A stretch of DNA of 45,206 nucleotides from NCBI GenBank assembly GCA_964450645.1, contig CAYVEB010000014.1, positions 1 to 45,206 on the forward strand, written 5' to 3'. Shown here in pieces: positions 8,668 through 17,091 of this stretch (position 1 is its first letter; each line of letters opens with the position of its first letter). The position numbers were made by a program, and so were the translations under genes. The notes under the pieces were generated by a model that was given only the letters and a program-made list of their open reading frames with translations, had not been told where the DNA came from and ran no database searches. This stretch comes from JAKSPM01 sp964450645 (GTDB taxonomy: Bacteria > Bacillota > Clostridia > Oscillospirales > Oscillospiraceae).

Positions 8668-10866
8668 ATGAAGGTCATTCATTTGATTTCCGGCGGCGAT
8701 GTGGGAGGCGCCAAGACGCATGTGCTCTCGCTGCTGCACGGCCTGAGTCAGACGGAAACGGTGCGGCTGATCTGCTTTATGGAAGGCGATTTTGCCGCGG
8801 AAGCGCGGGAAATGGGAATCCCCACACAGGTGATTGCGGGCAACAACATCTTCCGCGTCCGCAGGAAGCTGACGCAAATCATTGAAGACGGCGGCTACCA
8901 GGTAGTCCACTGTCATGGCTCCAGGGCAAATCTGATGGGCTGGATGCTCAATCTGCCCGTGCCGGTCGTCAGCACGGTACACAGCGACTACCGCCTGGAC
9001 TATCTGGGCCGTCCATTCGGCCGCATGACCTATGGCTTGATTAACCGGATTGCGCTGCGGCGGCTGGACTACCACATCGGCGTGTCCGACCCGATGGCGG
9101 AGCTGCTGATTTCCAGGGGCTTTGACCCGCAGCGAATGTTTTCCATTTATAATGGCATCGACTACACGCCAAAAGAACCTGCCATTTTCAGGCAGGAATA
9201 CCGCCGCCGGCTTGGAATTGGGGAGGACGAGACGGTATTTGGCATCGCCGCGAGAATCAACCCTGTAAAGGACATGTCGACTCTGGTGCAGGCGTTTGCC
9301 CTGGCCAGGGATCGCTGCCCGCGGATCCGGCTGCTGATTGCGGGCGGAGGCGAGGAAGAGGGGAAGGTCAGGCAGCTCGCGGCAAAGCTGTGCCCCGAAG
9401 GGGCGGTGACTTTCCTGGGATGGGTGGACGATACAGACAGTTTTTACAACGCGCTGGATGTGAATATGCTGACGTCCTTGTCCGAGACATTCCCCTACTC
9501 GCTGACGGAGGGCGCAAAATGGCGCTGTGCGACGATTGCTTCCAACGTGGGCGGCGTGCCGTATTTGATTGACGACGGATATAACGGTCTGCTTTTCCCG
9601 GCCCAGGACGCGCGGGCGTTGGCCGGGCACATGGTGCGTTTGGCGACGCAGCCGCAGACGCGCCGGGAGATGGGCGAGCGGCTTTATAAAAAGGCTGCGG
9701 AGCAATTTTCACTGGAAGCGACGGTCAGGAAACAAAAGCAGATTTATCAGACGATCCTGCGCCGTGAGCAGCGGCCCAAGGGACGGCGCGACGGCGTGCT
9801 GATCTGCGGGGCCTATGGCCGCGGGAACGCCGGGGACGAGACGCTGCTGGAGACGATCGTGGAGCAGATGCGCAGCATCGACCGGGATATTCCCATCTGT
9901 GTTTTAACAAGAGCGCCCTTGCAGACCAAAATCGCGCTGCGGATCCAGGCGGTACACACGTTTGACATTGTGCGAATGTGGCGCGTCATGCGTAAAACGA
10001 GGCTTTATATCTCCGGAGGGGGAACCTTGATGCAGGACGTGACCAGTACGCGGTCGATTTTGTATTACCTGTGGAATATCCGCATGGCGAAGCGGCGGGG
10101 GAATCAGGTGATGCTCTATGGCTGCGGTGTCGGCCCGGTCAACCGGGAGAGCAACCGCAAGCGCGCGTCCCGTATTTTAAACCGGTACGCGGATGTAATT
10201 ACCGTCCGGGACACGTATTCCCGGCGCGTTTTGGAGGAATTAAAGGTGACGCGCCCGAAGATCCGGGTGACGGCCGACCCGGCGCTGCTGTGCGAACCCT
10301 ACCCGGATTCGCACGCGGCGGGGTATTTGCTGTCTGTTGGCCTGGAGGAGGATGAACGGTATATCCTGTTCGCCCTGCGCGACTGGGTGGGGTTTGCGGA
10401 AAAGGTTCCCGCGTTTGCCGCCGCGGCGGAGTATGCCTATCAGACGTATGGCTTGACGCCGGTGCTGTTTGCCATGGAACCGGGCAGGGATCTTGCGGCG
10501 GCGAAAGCGGTCGCGGCCAGAGTCAAATGCCCGTACCGCTTAGCCGGCGCGGATTGCCGCCCCAATGGGACGCTGAACCTGATTGCGCGGATGCAGATTG
10601 TGGTGTCCATGCGGCTGCACGGGCTGATCTTCGCGGCCGGATTAGGGATCCCAACCGTGGGCGTAGCCTATGATCCCAAAGTCAGCGGTTTTCTGGACGA
10701 ACTGGGGGATGACCGGTATGTCTCTTTGCAGGCGGTCAACGCAGGCGTCCTGTGCGATCTGATCGACAGCGCGCACGGCAGCGCCGCGGCGGAGCAGGAT
10801 TCCGCCCGCGTCCTGCGGGCGCTGGCGGGGGAAAACGCCAAAATCGCACAAGAACTGCTCAAATAA
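8668..10866 (+). CDS. csaB: GT4 glycosyltransferase fused to CsaB polysaccharide pyruvyl transferase
   Basis: 732-residue two-domain protein. Residues 1-365 form a GT-B family 4 glycosyltransferase: N-terminal GGDVGGAKTHV, GIAARINPVKD, and the donor-site EX7E pattern with Glu273 and Glu281 (SETFPYSLTEGAK). Residues 376-732 form a complete CsaB-type pyruvyl transferase: GAYGRGNAGDE at 381-391, ISGGGTLMQD, YGCGVGPVN, and MRLHGLIFAAGLGIPTVGVAYDPK. CsaB adds ketal pyruvate from PEP to ManNAc of the secondary cell-wall polymer, which SLH domains recognise. Separate GT4 and CsaB proteins are the usual arrangement. The gene begins 8 bases after the LtaS-like gene, so they are co-transcribed. The frame is continuous through the junction, so fusion by sequencing error is unlikely. 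Confidence 0.88.
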   Translation: MKVIHLISGGDVGGAKTHVLSLLHGLSQTETVRLICFMEGDFAAEAREMGIPTQVIAGNNIFRVRRKLTQIIEDGGYQVVHCHGSRANLMGWMLNLPVPVVSTVHSDYRLDYLGRPFGRMTYGLINRIALRRLDYHIGVSDPMAELLISRGFDPQRMFSIYNGIDYTPKEPAIFRQEYRRRLGIGEDETVFGIAARINPVKDMSTLVQAFALARDRCPRIRLLIAGGGEEEGKVRQLAAKLCPEGAVTFLGWVDDTDSFYNALDVNMLTSLSETFPYSLTEGAKWRCATIASNVGGVPYLIDDGYNGLLFPAQDARALAGHMVRLATQPQTRREMGERLYKKAAEQFSLEATVRKQKQIYQTILRREQRPKGRRDGVLICGAYGRGNAGDETLLETIVEQMRSIDRDIPICVLTRAPLQTKIALRIQAVHTFDIVRMWRVMRKTRLYISGGGTLMQDVTSTRSILYYLWNIRMAKRRGNQVMLYGCGVGPVNRESNRKRASRILNRYADVITVRDTYSRRVLEELKVTRPKIRVTADPALLCEPYPDSHAAGYLLSVGLEEDERYILFALRDWVGFAEKVPAFAAAAEYAYQTYGLTPVLFAMEPGRDLAAAKAVAARVKCPYRLAGADCRPNGTLNLIARMQIVVSMRLHGLIFAAGLGIPTVGVAYDPKVSGFLDELGDDRYVSLQAVNAGVLCDLIDSAHGSAAAEQDSARVLRALAGENAKIAQELLK

Positions 10867-10874
10867 ATAAATTG

Positions 10875-10906
10875 AGGGGTTGCAGCAATGAACTGCTGCA
10901 ACCCCT
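10875..10906. terminator. Bidirectional terminator between csaB fusion and the inverted Cys-rich gene
   Basis: A perfect 13-bp stem (AGGGGTTGCAGCA at 10875-10887, its complement at 10894-10906) has a 6-base loop. The T-rich tail (CAATTTATTTATTT) is on the minus strand, so it fits best as terminator of the convergent gene at 10957-11745, but it also lies 8 bases after the csaB stop. Confidence 0.75.
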
Positions 10907-10956
10907 TGTTGCGTAGACGCCTATGAGGAATACTGAGAAACTTGCCGAAACCGGGA

Positions 10957-11745
10957 TTATTCGCTGCAATTACAGTCGTTGCCGTTATCCGTGGGGAAAA
11001 ACGCGTCAATGGGGAACGCGATGCGGCTGAAGATATCGCACGGCTCCTCCGCGCAGCCCGGGTCCTCGCAGCATTCCTTGGTGGGGAGGCTGTAGCGGCA
11101 ATAGGGGATTTCCAGCTGGGAATCCCGCTCCAGGCGGATGGTGGAGAACTGGCCGATGGTGATGTACAGCTGTTTCCCTTCGTTGTTTAAGACCAGTTCC
11201 TCACCGAAACTGTCCAAAATCGCCGTTGGGATATCCGGCGTGCATTCGCGGTTGCGACGGTCGCAGGAATCCACGACTTTTGCCGCCAGGATCATCGGAT
11301 CCACCACTTCCGTGATGGCCTCCGGCTCGCTGCTACGCAAAATGGTCTCGCTGCAGATCTGGCTTTCCCGGCTGCTGAAGCTCTTGGCGCTGCCGGAGCC
11401 ACCGTAGAGCACGACGCGCTTGCTGAATACGGCAAGGCCGCACAGGGCGCAGGTGCGCAGGCCGGAGGTGTTGATATCGCCGGTGACGCGGTAATAGTAA
11501 GTCACGTCTACGGTGTAGTGGCCGCAGTTGTAGGGAATCGACTCCACGTCAAGCTGGGCGTAAATTAATTCACAGCAGCGCGCCTTTGCGCCGGTGGCGT
11601 TGTCCAGGGCATCTTGCGAATCCCGGGTCAGGTAGACGCGCAGGTCTTCCACGCAGTCCTGATTCAGACAGCTGTCTACAATTTGTTGGGTATGGACGCG
11701 AATGGTTTGACCCTCCTGATTGGAGGAAGAAACTCTGTCAGGCAA
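10957..11745 (-). CDS. Cysteine-rich protein of unknown function
   Basis: 262-residue soluble protein with no signal peptide or membrane helix and about 17 cysteines, many in close pairs (ARCCEL, RTCALCGL, KECCEDPGC, NDCNCSE). The body resembles uncharacterised clostridial proteins that contain an IVDSCLNQDCVEDLRVYL-like opening and beta-strand-rich repeats; this resemblance is from memory and was not searched. It starts with TTG at 11745, preceded 8 bases upstream by GGGAGG. It is transcribed alone, against all its neighbours. Close Cys pairs with acidic segments would suit metal binding or a disulfide-cross-linked structure such as a spore layer; that is inference. No sporulation promoter could be identified with confidence. 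Confidence 0.75.
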   Translation of the reverse strand: MPDRVSSSNQEGQTIRVHTQQIVDSCLNQDCVEDLRVYLTRDSQDALDNATGAKARCCELIYAQLDVESIPYNCGHYTVDVTYYYRVTGDINTSGLRTCALCGLAVFSKRVVLYGGSGSAKSFSSRESQICSETILRSSEPEAITEVVDPMILAAKVVDSCDRRNRECTPDIPTAILDSFGEELVLNNEGKQLYITIGQFSTIRLERDSQLEIPYCRYSLPTKECCEDPGCAEEPCDIFSRIAFPIDAFFPTDNGNDCNCSE

Positions 11746-11770
11746 TTGGATAACCTCCCGTTTGAAATGT

Positions 11771-11786
11771 AAAGCAATTTTGCTTT
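11771..11786. repeat. 16-bp palindrome in divergent intergenic region
   Basis: AAAGCAA and TTGCTTT flank a central TT, giving a 7-bp inverted repeat. It lies 26 bases upstream of the Cys-rich gene start and about 120 bases upstream of tagA, where an operator would be expected. It could also form by chance in this AT-rich stretch. Confidence 0.4.
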
Positions 11787-11833
11787 CATAACAGTTTATG
11801 TAAAAGATTGCGGTTTGTGCAGGCTAGATTTTG

Positions 11834-11862
11834 TAGACAAGCGGCACAAAATGTGGTAGGAT
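11834..11862 (+). promoter_or_regulatory. Probable sigma-A-type promoter for the tagA operon
   Basis: TAGACA at 11834-11839 and TAGGAT at 11857-11862 have a 17-base spacer. The same GTGGTAGGAT -10 context occurs in the strong promoter at 45074-45102. It lies 46 bases before the tagA ATG. Confidence 0.55.
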
Positions 11863-11907
11863 AATTATGGGAATGTTTCCCGGAAGAAATAGAACTGGAG
11901 CGCATTT

Positions 11908-12630
11908 ATGAGAATTTCGATCATGGGCGTCCAATTTGACGATGTAACGATGGACGATGCCGTTGCCAAGGCCGAAGATTTGCTGGACAAGCCGCCCAGG
12001 GGCGCGTATTGCGTGACGCCAAACGCGGAGATTGTATACGAGGCCATGCGCGATCCGGCGTTTTGCGCGCTGCTCAATCAGGCGGATCTGGTTTTGCCAG
12101 ACGGCGCGGGCGTGGTGCTGGGATCCAAAATTTTGAAGACGCCGCTTCGGCAAAAGGTTGCGGGGATCGACTTCGCGAGCAGGCTTCTCGCAGTATTGGC
12201 CCGGCGCGGGCAGAGTTTATATCTGCTGGGCGGCAAGCCCGGGATCGGTGAACTGGCCGCGGAACGGATGCGGCAGCAGTATCCCGCGCTGCAAATTGTG
12301 GGGATCGCGGACGGGTACTATCAAGACGAGGATGCGGCGGTTCAGGCGATCCGCCGGGCAAAACCGGATGTGTTGTTTGTCTGCCTCGGCGCCCCCAAGC
12401 AGGAGCGCTTTATGGCGGCCCACCAAAACGAGCTGCCGGTGCGGCTGATGGCGGGACTCGGCGGCTCGCTGGACGGCTTTGCCGGGACGGTGAAACGCGC
12501 GCCGAAATGGATGATTCGCCTGCAATTGGAGTGGCTTTACCGCCTGATTCGGGAACCCAAACGATTTGGGCGGATGCTCCGGCTGCCAAAATTTGTTTGG
12601 GCAACGGTAAAAGAACGAATGAAAGGGTGA
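11908..12630 (+). CDS. tagA: WecG/TagA/CpsF-family N-acetylmannosaminyltransferase
   Basis: 240-residue GT26 glycosyltransferase. TagA transfers ManNAc from UDP-ManNAc to GlcNAc-diphosphoundecaprenol, making the linkage unit or repeat of wall teichoic acid and related secondary cell-wall polymers. The family signatures are visible: TPNAEIVYEA, LVLPDGAGVVLGSKIL, RVAGIDF-like QKVAGIDFASRLL, LYLLGGKPGIGE, FVCLGAPKQERFM, GLGGSLDGFAGTVKRAPKWM and LEWLYRLIREPKRFGR. GGAG 8 bases upstream supports the ATG. UDP-ManNAc would come from mnaA at 23794. It is the first gene of a tight run with tmk, 5 bases downstream. Confidence 0.93.
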   Translation: MRISIMGVQFDDVTMDDAVAKAEDLLDKPPRGAYCVTPNAEIVYEAMRDPAFCALLNQADLVLPDGAGVVLGSKILKTPLRQKVAGIDFASRLLAVLARRGQSLYLLGGKPGIGELAAERMRQQYPALQIVGIADGYYQDEDAAVQAIRRAKPDVLFVCLGAPKQERFMAAHQNELPVRLMAGLGGSLDGFAGTVKRAPKWMIRLQLEWLYRLIREPKRFGRMLRLPKFVWATVKERMKG

Positions 12631-12635
12631 TTCCT

Positions 12636-13304
12636 ATGGGAAAACTGATTGTATTTGAGGGAACAGACGGCTCCGGTAAGTCCACCCAGTTCGCGCTGCT
12701 GACTAAGCGTCTGGCGGCGCAAGGCGTCGACTTTAAGACGATGGTGTTCCCGCAGTATTCAGAGCCATCCTCGGCGATGATCCGCATGTATCTTGGCGGT
12801 GAGTTCGGTGAGCGGCCGTCAGACGTGAACGCCTATGCCGCTTCCACATTCTATGCGGTCGATCGGTACGCGTCCTATAAAAAGGTGTGGGGCGCGTATT
12901 ACCGAAACGGCGGCTTGATGCTCTCAGACCGCTATACCACCTCCAACGCCGTGCATCAGGCGTCTAAAGAGCCGGAGGAGAATCGGGAGGATTTTTTTGC
13001 GTGGCTTTACGAGTTTGAATACGGACACTTGGAACTTCCCGTCCCGAATCTCGTCGTCTATTTGGACGCGCCGACGGAGATAACCGAGCGGCTGATGCGC
13101 AAACGCGAGCATGAATCGCACACCCATGCCGATATCCATGAGCAGAATTTGGAGTATCTGCGTATCTGCCGCCAAACCGGCTTGCACGCCGCGAAGTATT
13201 ACGGCTGGACCGTTGTGAATTGTGCCAGCGGCGGGAAACTGCGGCCGGTCGCGGATATTCACGAGGAAATTTACCGCCTGGTGACGCAATGTCTGGCGGA
13301 GTAG
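12636..13304 (+). CDS. tmk: Thymidylate kinase
   Basis: 222-residue dTMP kinase, phosphorylating dTMP to dTDP for DNA synthesis (dTTP is also the RmlA substrate). The P-loop EGTDGSGKSTQ lies near the N-terminus, SDRYTTSNAVHQ is the dTMP-kinase DR[YH] motif, and RLMRKREHESHTHADIHE is the lid region. An AGGGTGA ribosome binding site lies a few bases before ATG 12636. Within the tagA-tmk-DJ-1-mltG run, gaps are 5-16 bases. Some deoxynucleoside kinases share these motifs, but dTMP kinase is the best fit. Confidence 0.85.
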   Translation: MGKLIVFEGTDGSGKSTQFALLTKRLAAQGVDFKTMVFPQYSEPSSAMIRMYLGGEFGERPSDVNAYAASTFYAVDRYASYKKVWGAYYRNGGLMLSDRYTTSNAVHQASKEPEENREDFFAWLYEFEYGHLELPVPNLVVYLDAPTEITERLMRKREHESHTHADIHEQNLEYLRICRQTGLHAAKYYGWTVVNCASGGKLRPVADIHEEIYRLVTQCLAE

Positions 13305-13320
13305 AAAGGAAAGAAGCGCC

Positions 13321-13860
13321 ATGGTTTACATTGTTTTAGGCGAGGGATTTGAAGAAATGGAAGCGGTGGTTCCTTGCGATCTGCTGCGGAGGGCCAATAT
13401 CCCGGTGCAGCTGGCGGGAATCGGCGGAACGCAGGTGACAGGATCGCACGGCGTCCGCGTCGGCGCGGATATTTTGGTGGAGCAGATCGACCGGGACGCG
13501 ATGGATATGATTGTCTTGCCTGGCGGCCTGCGGGGGGTTCAATCGATTTTGGATTCCCAGGTTACGCTGGGCACCGTTCAGTGGGCGGCCAGCAACGGAA
13601 GGTTCGTGGCGGCGATTTGCGCCGCGCCGACGGTGCTGGCAAAGCTGGGGATTACAGATGGGAAAAAAGCGACCTGTTACCCCGGCATGGAGGAGCAGAT
13701 GGGCGGCGCGAAGGTGGCTCCGCGTGGCAAGGCCGTGGTTGACGGGAAGATCGTCACCAGCACGGCGGCAGGGACGGCCTATGATTTCGGCCTGGCTTTA
13801 ATTACCGCCTTGAAGGATGTCAAGACCGCCGAAAAGGTTGCCAAGGCGATTGTGTTATAA
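13321..13860 (+). CDS. DJ-1/PfpI-family protein
   Basis: 179-residue flavodoxin-like DJ-1 superfamily protein, the usual length. The nucleophilic cysteine elbow is AAICAAPTVL (Cys near residue 100), the acidic partner is in EGFEEMEA near the N-terminus, and TSTAAGTAYDFGLALI is the typical C-terminal helix of the YajL/ThiJ-like branch. Members act as redox-sensitive chaperones, glyoxalases or deglycases, and the precise activity is not readable here. GAAAGGA lies before the ATG. It is co-transcribed between tmk and mltG. Confidence 0.88.
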   Translation: MVYIVLGEGFEEMEAVVPCDLLRRANIPVQLAGIGGTQVTGSHGVRVGADILVEQIDRDAMDMIVLPGGLRGVQSILDSQVTLGTVQWAASNGRFVAAICAAPTVLAKLGITDGKKATCYPGMEEQMGGAKVAPRGKAVVDGKIVTSTAAGTAYDFGLALITALKDVKTAEKVAKAIVL

Positions 13861-13869
13861 GGGGAAAGC

Positions 13870-15451
13870 ATGAAAGACGAGTTTTTAGAAGAAACCGGCG
13901 GCCCGCAAGACGGGCAGACGCCGCCTCAGGGGGTTCCGCAGGACGGGCAGACGCCGTCTCCCGGCGATACGCTGGACGCGATGCTTGGGGAGGAGTGGCT
14001 CAACGAGGTACTCTCGAAGCTGTGGCCGGAAGATGGCGACGACGCGCCCTCGCAGGAATTTTCGGATACGCCGGCGGGGCCGCCGGAGCCAAGNNNNNNN
14101 NNNGCCAATGGACGACACGATCATTGCGCCGGGCGGCTTCGTGCCGGCGGACGATTGGTATCCGGAAGACTCCGGCGGTCAGGACGCCTACGCGCGGGAG
14201 GCCTATGATCAAGGGAACGATTCCGATGCCGCGCCGGAGGAGAATGACAGTTCCGCTGACCAAGCGTATATGCCTTTGCCCAACGAGGATGTGGACTACG
14301 GCTATTACGACGCCGAAGAAGAATTGCCTCCGAAGGAGCCGCCGGAGCCAAAAATAAAGTACAAGCGGAAGCGGACGCCGATTTTGGTGCGGCTGCTGCT
14401 ATACGGGGCGTTTGTTTTGGCCGCCGGAATTGGCCTGGGACTGTTTGGCTGGGAGTGCGCGCAGGATGTGCTGGCGCTGGGACACGCGGATCGGACGGTT
14501 CAAATGGTTGTGACGGAGACGGACACCATCGACACGGTGACCGACAAGCTGTATGAGCGGGGCCTGATTCGCCACAAGTGGCTGTTTAAGCTGTACTGCG
14601 ACATCACCCACGCGGAGGAGAAAATTGATCCCGGCGTCTATGAGCTGAACAGCTTATACGATTACCACGCGCTGGTGAGCGGGATGATTCGCTCGACGGG
14701 CAACCGCGCCACGACGGAGGTAATGATTGCCGAGGGCCGGAATTGCCGGGAAATTTTTGAGCTGTTGGAGGAAAATAGCGTCTGCACTGTGGAAGAGCTG
14801 GAGCGTGCCGCTCTGGAGGGGGAGTACGACTACTGGTTCTTGGAGGGGCTGGACACCACCGAGCCAAATTGGCTGGAGGGCTTTTTGTATCCGGATACCT
14901 ATGAGTTCTATATCAGCGACGACGCCGAGAACGTCATAGACCGCATTTTGCGGAACTTTGAACGCAGGGTCGACGACGAGCTTCGGCTGGAAATTGAAAA
15001 CTCCGGCTATACGGTCCGGGAAGTAATTACCATCGCGTCGCTGATCGAGGAGGAAGCCGCAGGGGACCACGAGCGCGCGGAGATTTCGTCGGTCATCCAC
15101 AACCGGCTGGCTGTGGCGGATAACGACACCGTTGACGACGACTATTTGCTGCTGCTGCAGATGGACTCGACCGTGTTCTATGCCTGTGAGCTGGCGGGGA
15201 TCGAGGGGTTTGATTTGAGCGTCGACAGCCCGTACAACACCTATCTCTATCAAGGGCTGCCTGCCGGCCCGATTGACAATCCCGGCATGAACTCCATCAA
15301 AGCGGCGCTGAAACCGGCGGAAACGGACTATTATTATTTCGCGGCCGGCGCCGACGGAAGCAGCCACTTCTTCAACGATTTCAGCGCCTTCCAGGAGTTT
15401 ATTACGAGCAGCGAGTATGTGGGGTATCGTGAGAGCGATGAAACAGATTAG
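13870..15451 (+). CDS. mltG: Endolytic peptidoglycan transglycosylase MltG, interrupted by an assembly gap
   Basis: MltG (YceG-like) cleaves nascent glycan strands at the outer membrane face. The coding frame starts at ATG 13870 and runs to the ten Ns at 14094-14103; downstream it resumes in another frame and ends at 15451. The true gap length is therefore unknown and this is probably one intact gene. The N-terminal part is an acidic, Pro/Gln-rich cytoplasmic tail with a repeated PQDGQTP. One membrane helix follows KYKRKRTP (LVRLLLYGAFVLAAGIGLGLF). The catalytic block IASLIEEEAAGDHERAEIS holds the family's Glu, followed by VIHNRL, QMDSTVFYA and YLYQGLPAGPIDNPG. The long insertion DNDTVDDDY between HNRL and the QMDSTV site is unusual. 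The gene overlaps the next by 14 bases. Confidence 0.88.
14094..14103. other. Assembly gap of ten Ns inside mltG
   Basis: Ten unknown bases break the mltG reading frame. The left flank (GCCGCCGGAGCCAA) recurs at about 14338-14351, so a GC-rich repeat may have caused the break. Confidence 0.95.
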
Positions 15452-16670
15452 GAAAAGGCCGCCGGAGCTGCTGTCTCCGGCGGGGGACATGGAAAAGTTA
15501 AAATTTGCCGTGCTGTACGGGGCGGATGCGGTGTATATGGGAGGAACCTCCTTTGGGATGCGCAGCTCCGCTGGGAATTTCTCCCAAGACGCGCTGCCGC
15601 GGGCGGTTCAGTTTGCCCATGACCATGGCGTCAAGGTACACGTGACGGTGAACACCATGGCGCGTAATGACGAAATTGCCCGGTTGCCCGCGTTTTTGGA
15701 GCTGTTGGAGGCCGCCAAAGTGGACGCGCTGATCATTGCGGACATGGGCGCGTTTGCCCTCGCCGGGAAGTATGCGCCGTCCTGCCAGCGGCATATGTCC
15801 ACGCAGGTGTCCGTGGCCAATTTTGAGACTGCCAAAGCGTGGTATGAGCTGGGGGCGGACTGCGTGGTACTGGCGCGGGAGCTTTCGCTGGAGGAGGTGC
15901 GGGAAATCCGCGCAAAGACGCCGCGGGAATTGAAGATCGAGACCTTTGCGCACGGCTCCATGTGCGTGTCCTATTCCGGCCGGTGTCTGCTGTCCAACTA
16001 CATGACCGGCCGGGACAGCAACCGGGGCGCCTGCGCCCAGCCGTGCCGCTACCAGTATGCGCTGGTGGAGGAAAAGCGGCCGGGCGAGTATTTCCCGGTG
16101 TTTGAGGACGAAAAGGGTACTTACATCTTGAATTCTCGGGATATGTGCATGATCGACCACCTGGACGACCTGATGGACGCCGGGGTGGACAGTCTGAAGA
16201 TCGAGGGCAGAGCGAAGTCCGCGTACTACGCAGCCATTGTGACCGGCGCTTACCGCCACGCGCTGGACGACGTGGCGTCCGGGCGGCCGGTGGATCCGGT
16301 CTGGCGGGACGAAGTGGAGCACGTATCCCACCGGCACTATTCCACGGGCTTTTTCTATGGCCAGCCGGGGCAGTACTATGAAGACTCCCGGTATATCCGC
16401 CGCTGGCAGGTCTGCGCCATTGTGACGTCCTGCGACGAAAACGGTCTTGCAACTTTGTCTTTGCGAAACAAATTCACAGCCGGGCAGGAGGTTGAGGTGG
16501 TCGGGCCGGATCTCAGGCCGTTTTCCATGCGCGCGCCGCTCATGCGCGATGTAGGCGGCGGAATCCTGACCGAGCCGAAGACACCGCAGATGGAATTCCA
16601 GATGCAGCTGCCAAAGCCGGTTCCGGCCTTCTCTATTGTTCGGCGGGCAATCGATCTTTCAGCAAAATAA
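15438..16670 (+). CDS. U32 peptidase family protein, TrhP/YrrO-like tRNA hydroxylation factor
   Basis: 410-residue member of the U32 'peptidase' family. Its Bacillus relatives (YrrN/YrrO, TrhP) are needed for 5-hydroxyuridine formation in tRNA rather than proteolysis. The N-terminal ELLSPAGDMEKLKFAVLYGADAVY opening, the signature block ETFAHGSMCVSYSGRCLLSNY, GACAQPCRY, and SLKIEGRAKSAYYAA are all family hallmarks. The clustered cysteines (MCVS, RCLL, GACAQPC) are likely cofactor or metal ligands. ATG 15438 is preferred; the frame also opens upstream. mltG followed by U32 genes is also the order in B. subtilis (yrrL, yrrM, yrrN, yrrO), which supports the call. Confidence 0.88.
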   Translation: MKQIRKRPPELLSPAGDMEKLKFAVLYGADAVYMGGTSFGMRSSAGNFSQDALPRAVQFAHDHGVKVHVTVNTMARNDEIARLPAFLELLEAAKVDALIIADMGAFALAGKYAPSCQRHMSTQVSVANFETAKAWYELGADCVVLARELSLEEVREIRAKTPRELKIETFAHGSMCVSYSGRCLLSNYMTGRDSNRGACAQPCRYQYALVEEKRPGEYFPVFEDEKGTYILNSRDMCMIDHLDDLMDAGVDSLKIEGRAKSAYYAAIVTGAYRHALDDVASGRPVDPVWRDEVEHVSHRHYSTGFFYGQPGQYYEDSRYIRRWQVCAIVTSCDENGLATLSLRNKFTAGQEVEVVGPDLRPFSMRAPLMRDVGGGILTEPKTPQMEFQMQLPKPVPAFSIVRRAIDLSAK

Positions 16671-16770
16671 AAAATGTCATTTTTTTCCCAGTCTTTCCCA
16701 CGGTTCGACGGANNNNNNNNNNCACGATGATTCATTGTGCGCCCATATTTTTTGTTTTAAGGAGAAAACC
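16671..16770. other. Intergenic region with assembly gap upstream of spoIIA
   Basis: Ten Ns at 16713-16722 interrupt the region where a sigma-H promoter for spoIIA would be expected. In the visible bases I find no convincing sigma-H or sigma-A promoter, so it may lie in the missing sequence. AAGGAG at 16759-16764 is the spoIIAA ribosome binding site. Confidence 0.8.
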
Positions 16771-17091
16771 ATGAACCTTACGAGTTTTTTGCAGGATAAG
16801 CAGCTGACAATTGCTTTGACCGGCGACATCGACCACCACCGCGCCAGGGAGATCATCCGCATTGTCGGGGAGAAAATTGATCTGTACCTGCCGCTGACTT
16901 GTATTCTGGACTTTTCAGACGTCACATTTATGGATTCCAGCGGGATCGCCGTGGTGATCTGCGCCCTACGCAAGATGCGCGAGCTGGAAGGACGGCTGTT
17001 ATTGGACAATATCCCGCCCCAGCCGATGCGGGTGCTGCGTACGGCGGGCATTGAAAAAATTACGGAAATCCGAGAGGGGAGTAAGTTATGA
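16771..17091 (+). CDS. spoIIAA: Anti-sigma F factor antagonist SpoIIAA
   Basis: 106-residue STAS-domain protein. Dephosphorylated SpoIIAA binds SpoIIAB and frees sigma F in the forespore. The phosphorylation motif FMDSSGIAV is present, with Ser57 aligning to the phosphorylated serine of B. subtilis. The start has GGAG 6 bases upstream. It is the first gene of the classical three-gene spoIIA operon and overlaps spoIIAB by 4 bases (ATGA). Confidence 0.95.
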   Translation: MNLTSFLQDKQLTIALTGDIDHHRAREIIRIVGEKIDLYLPLTCILDFSDVTFMDSSGIAVVICALRKMRELEGRLLLDNIPPQPMRVLRTAGIEKITEIREGSKL

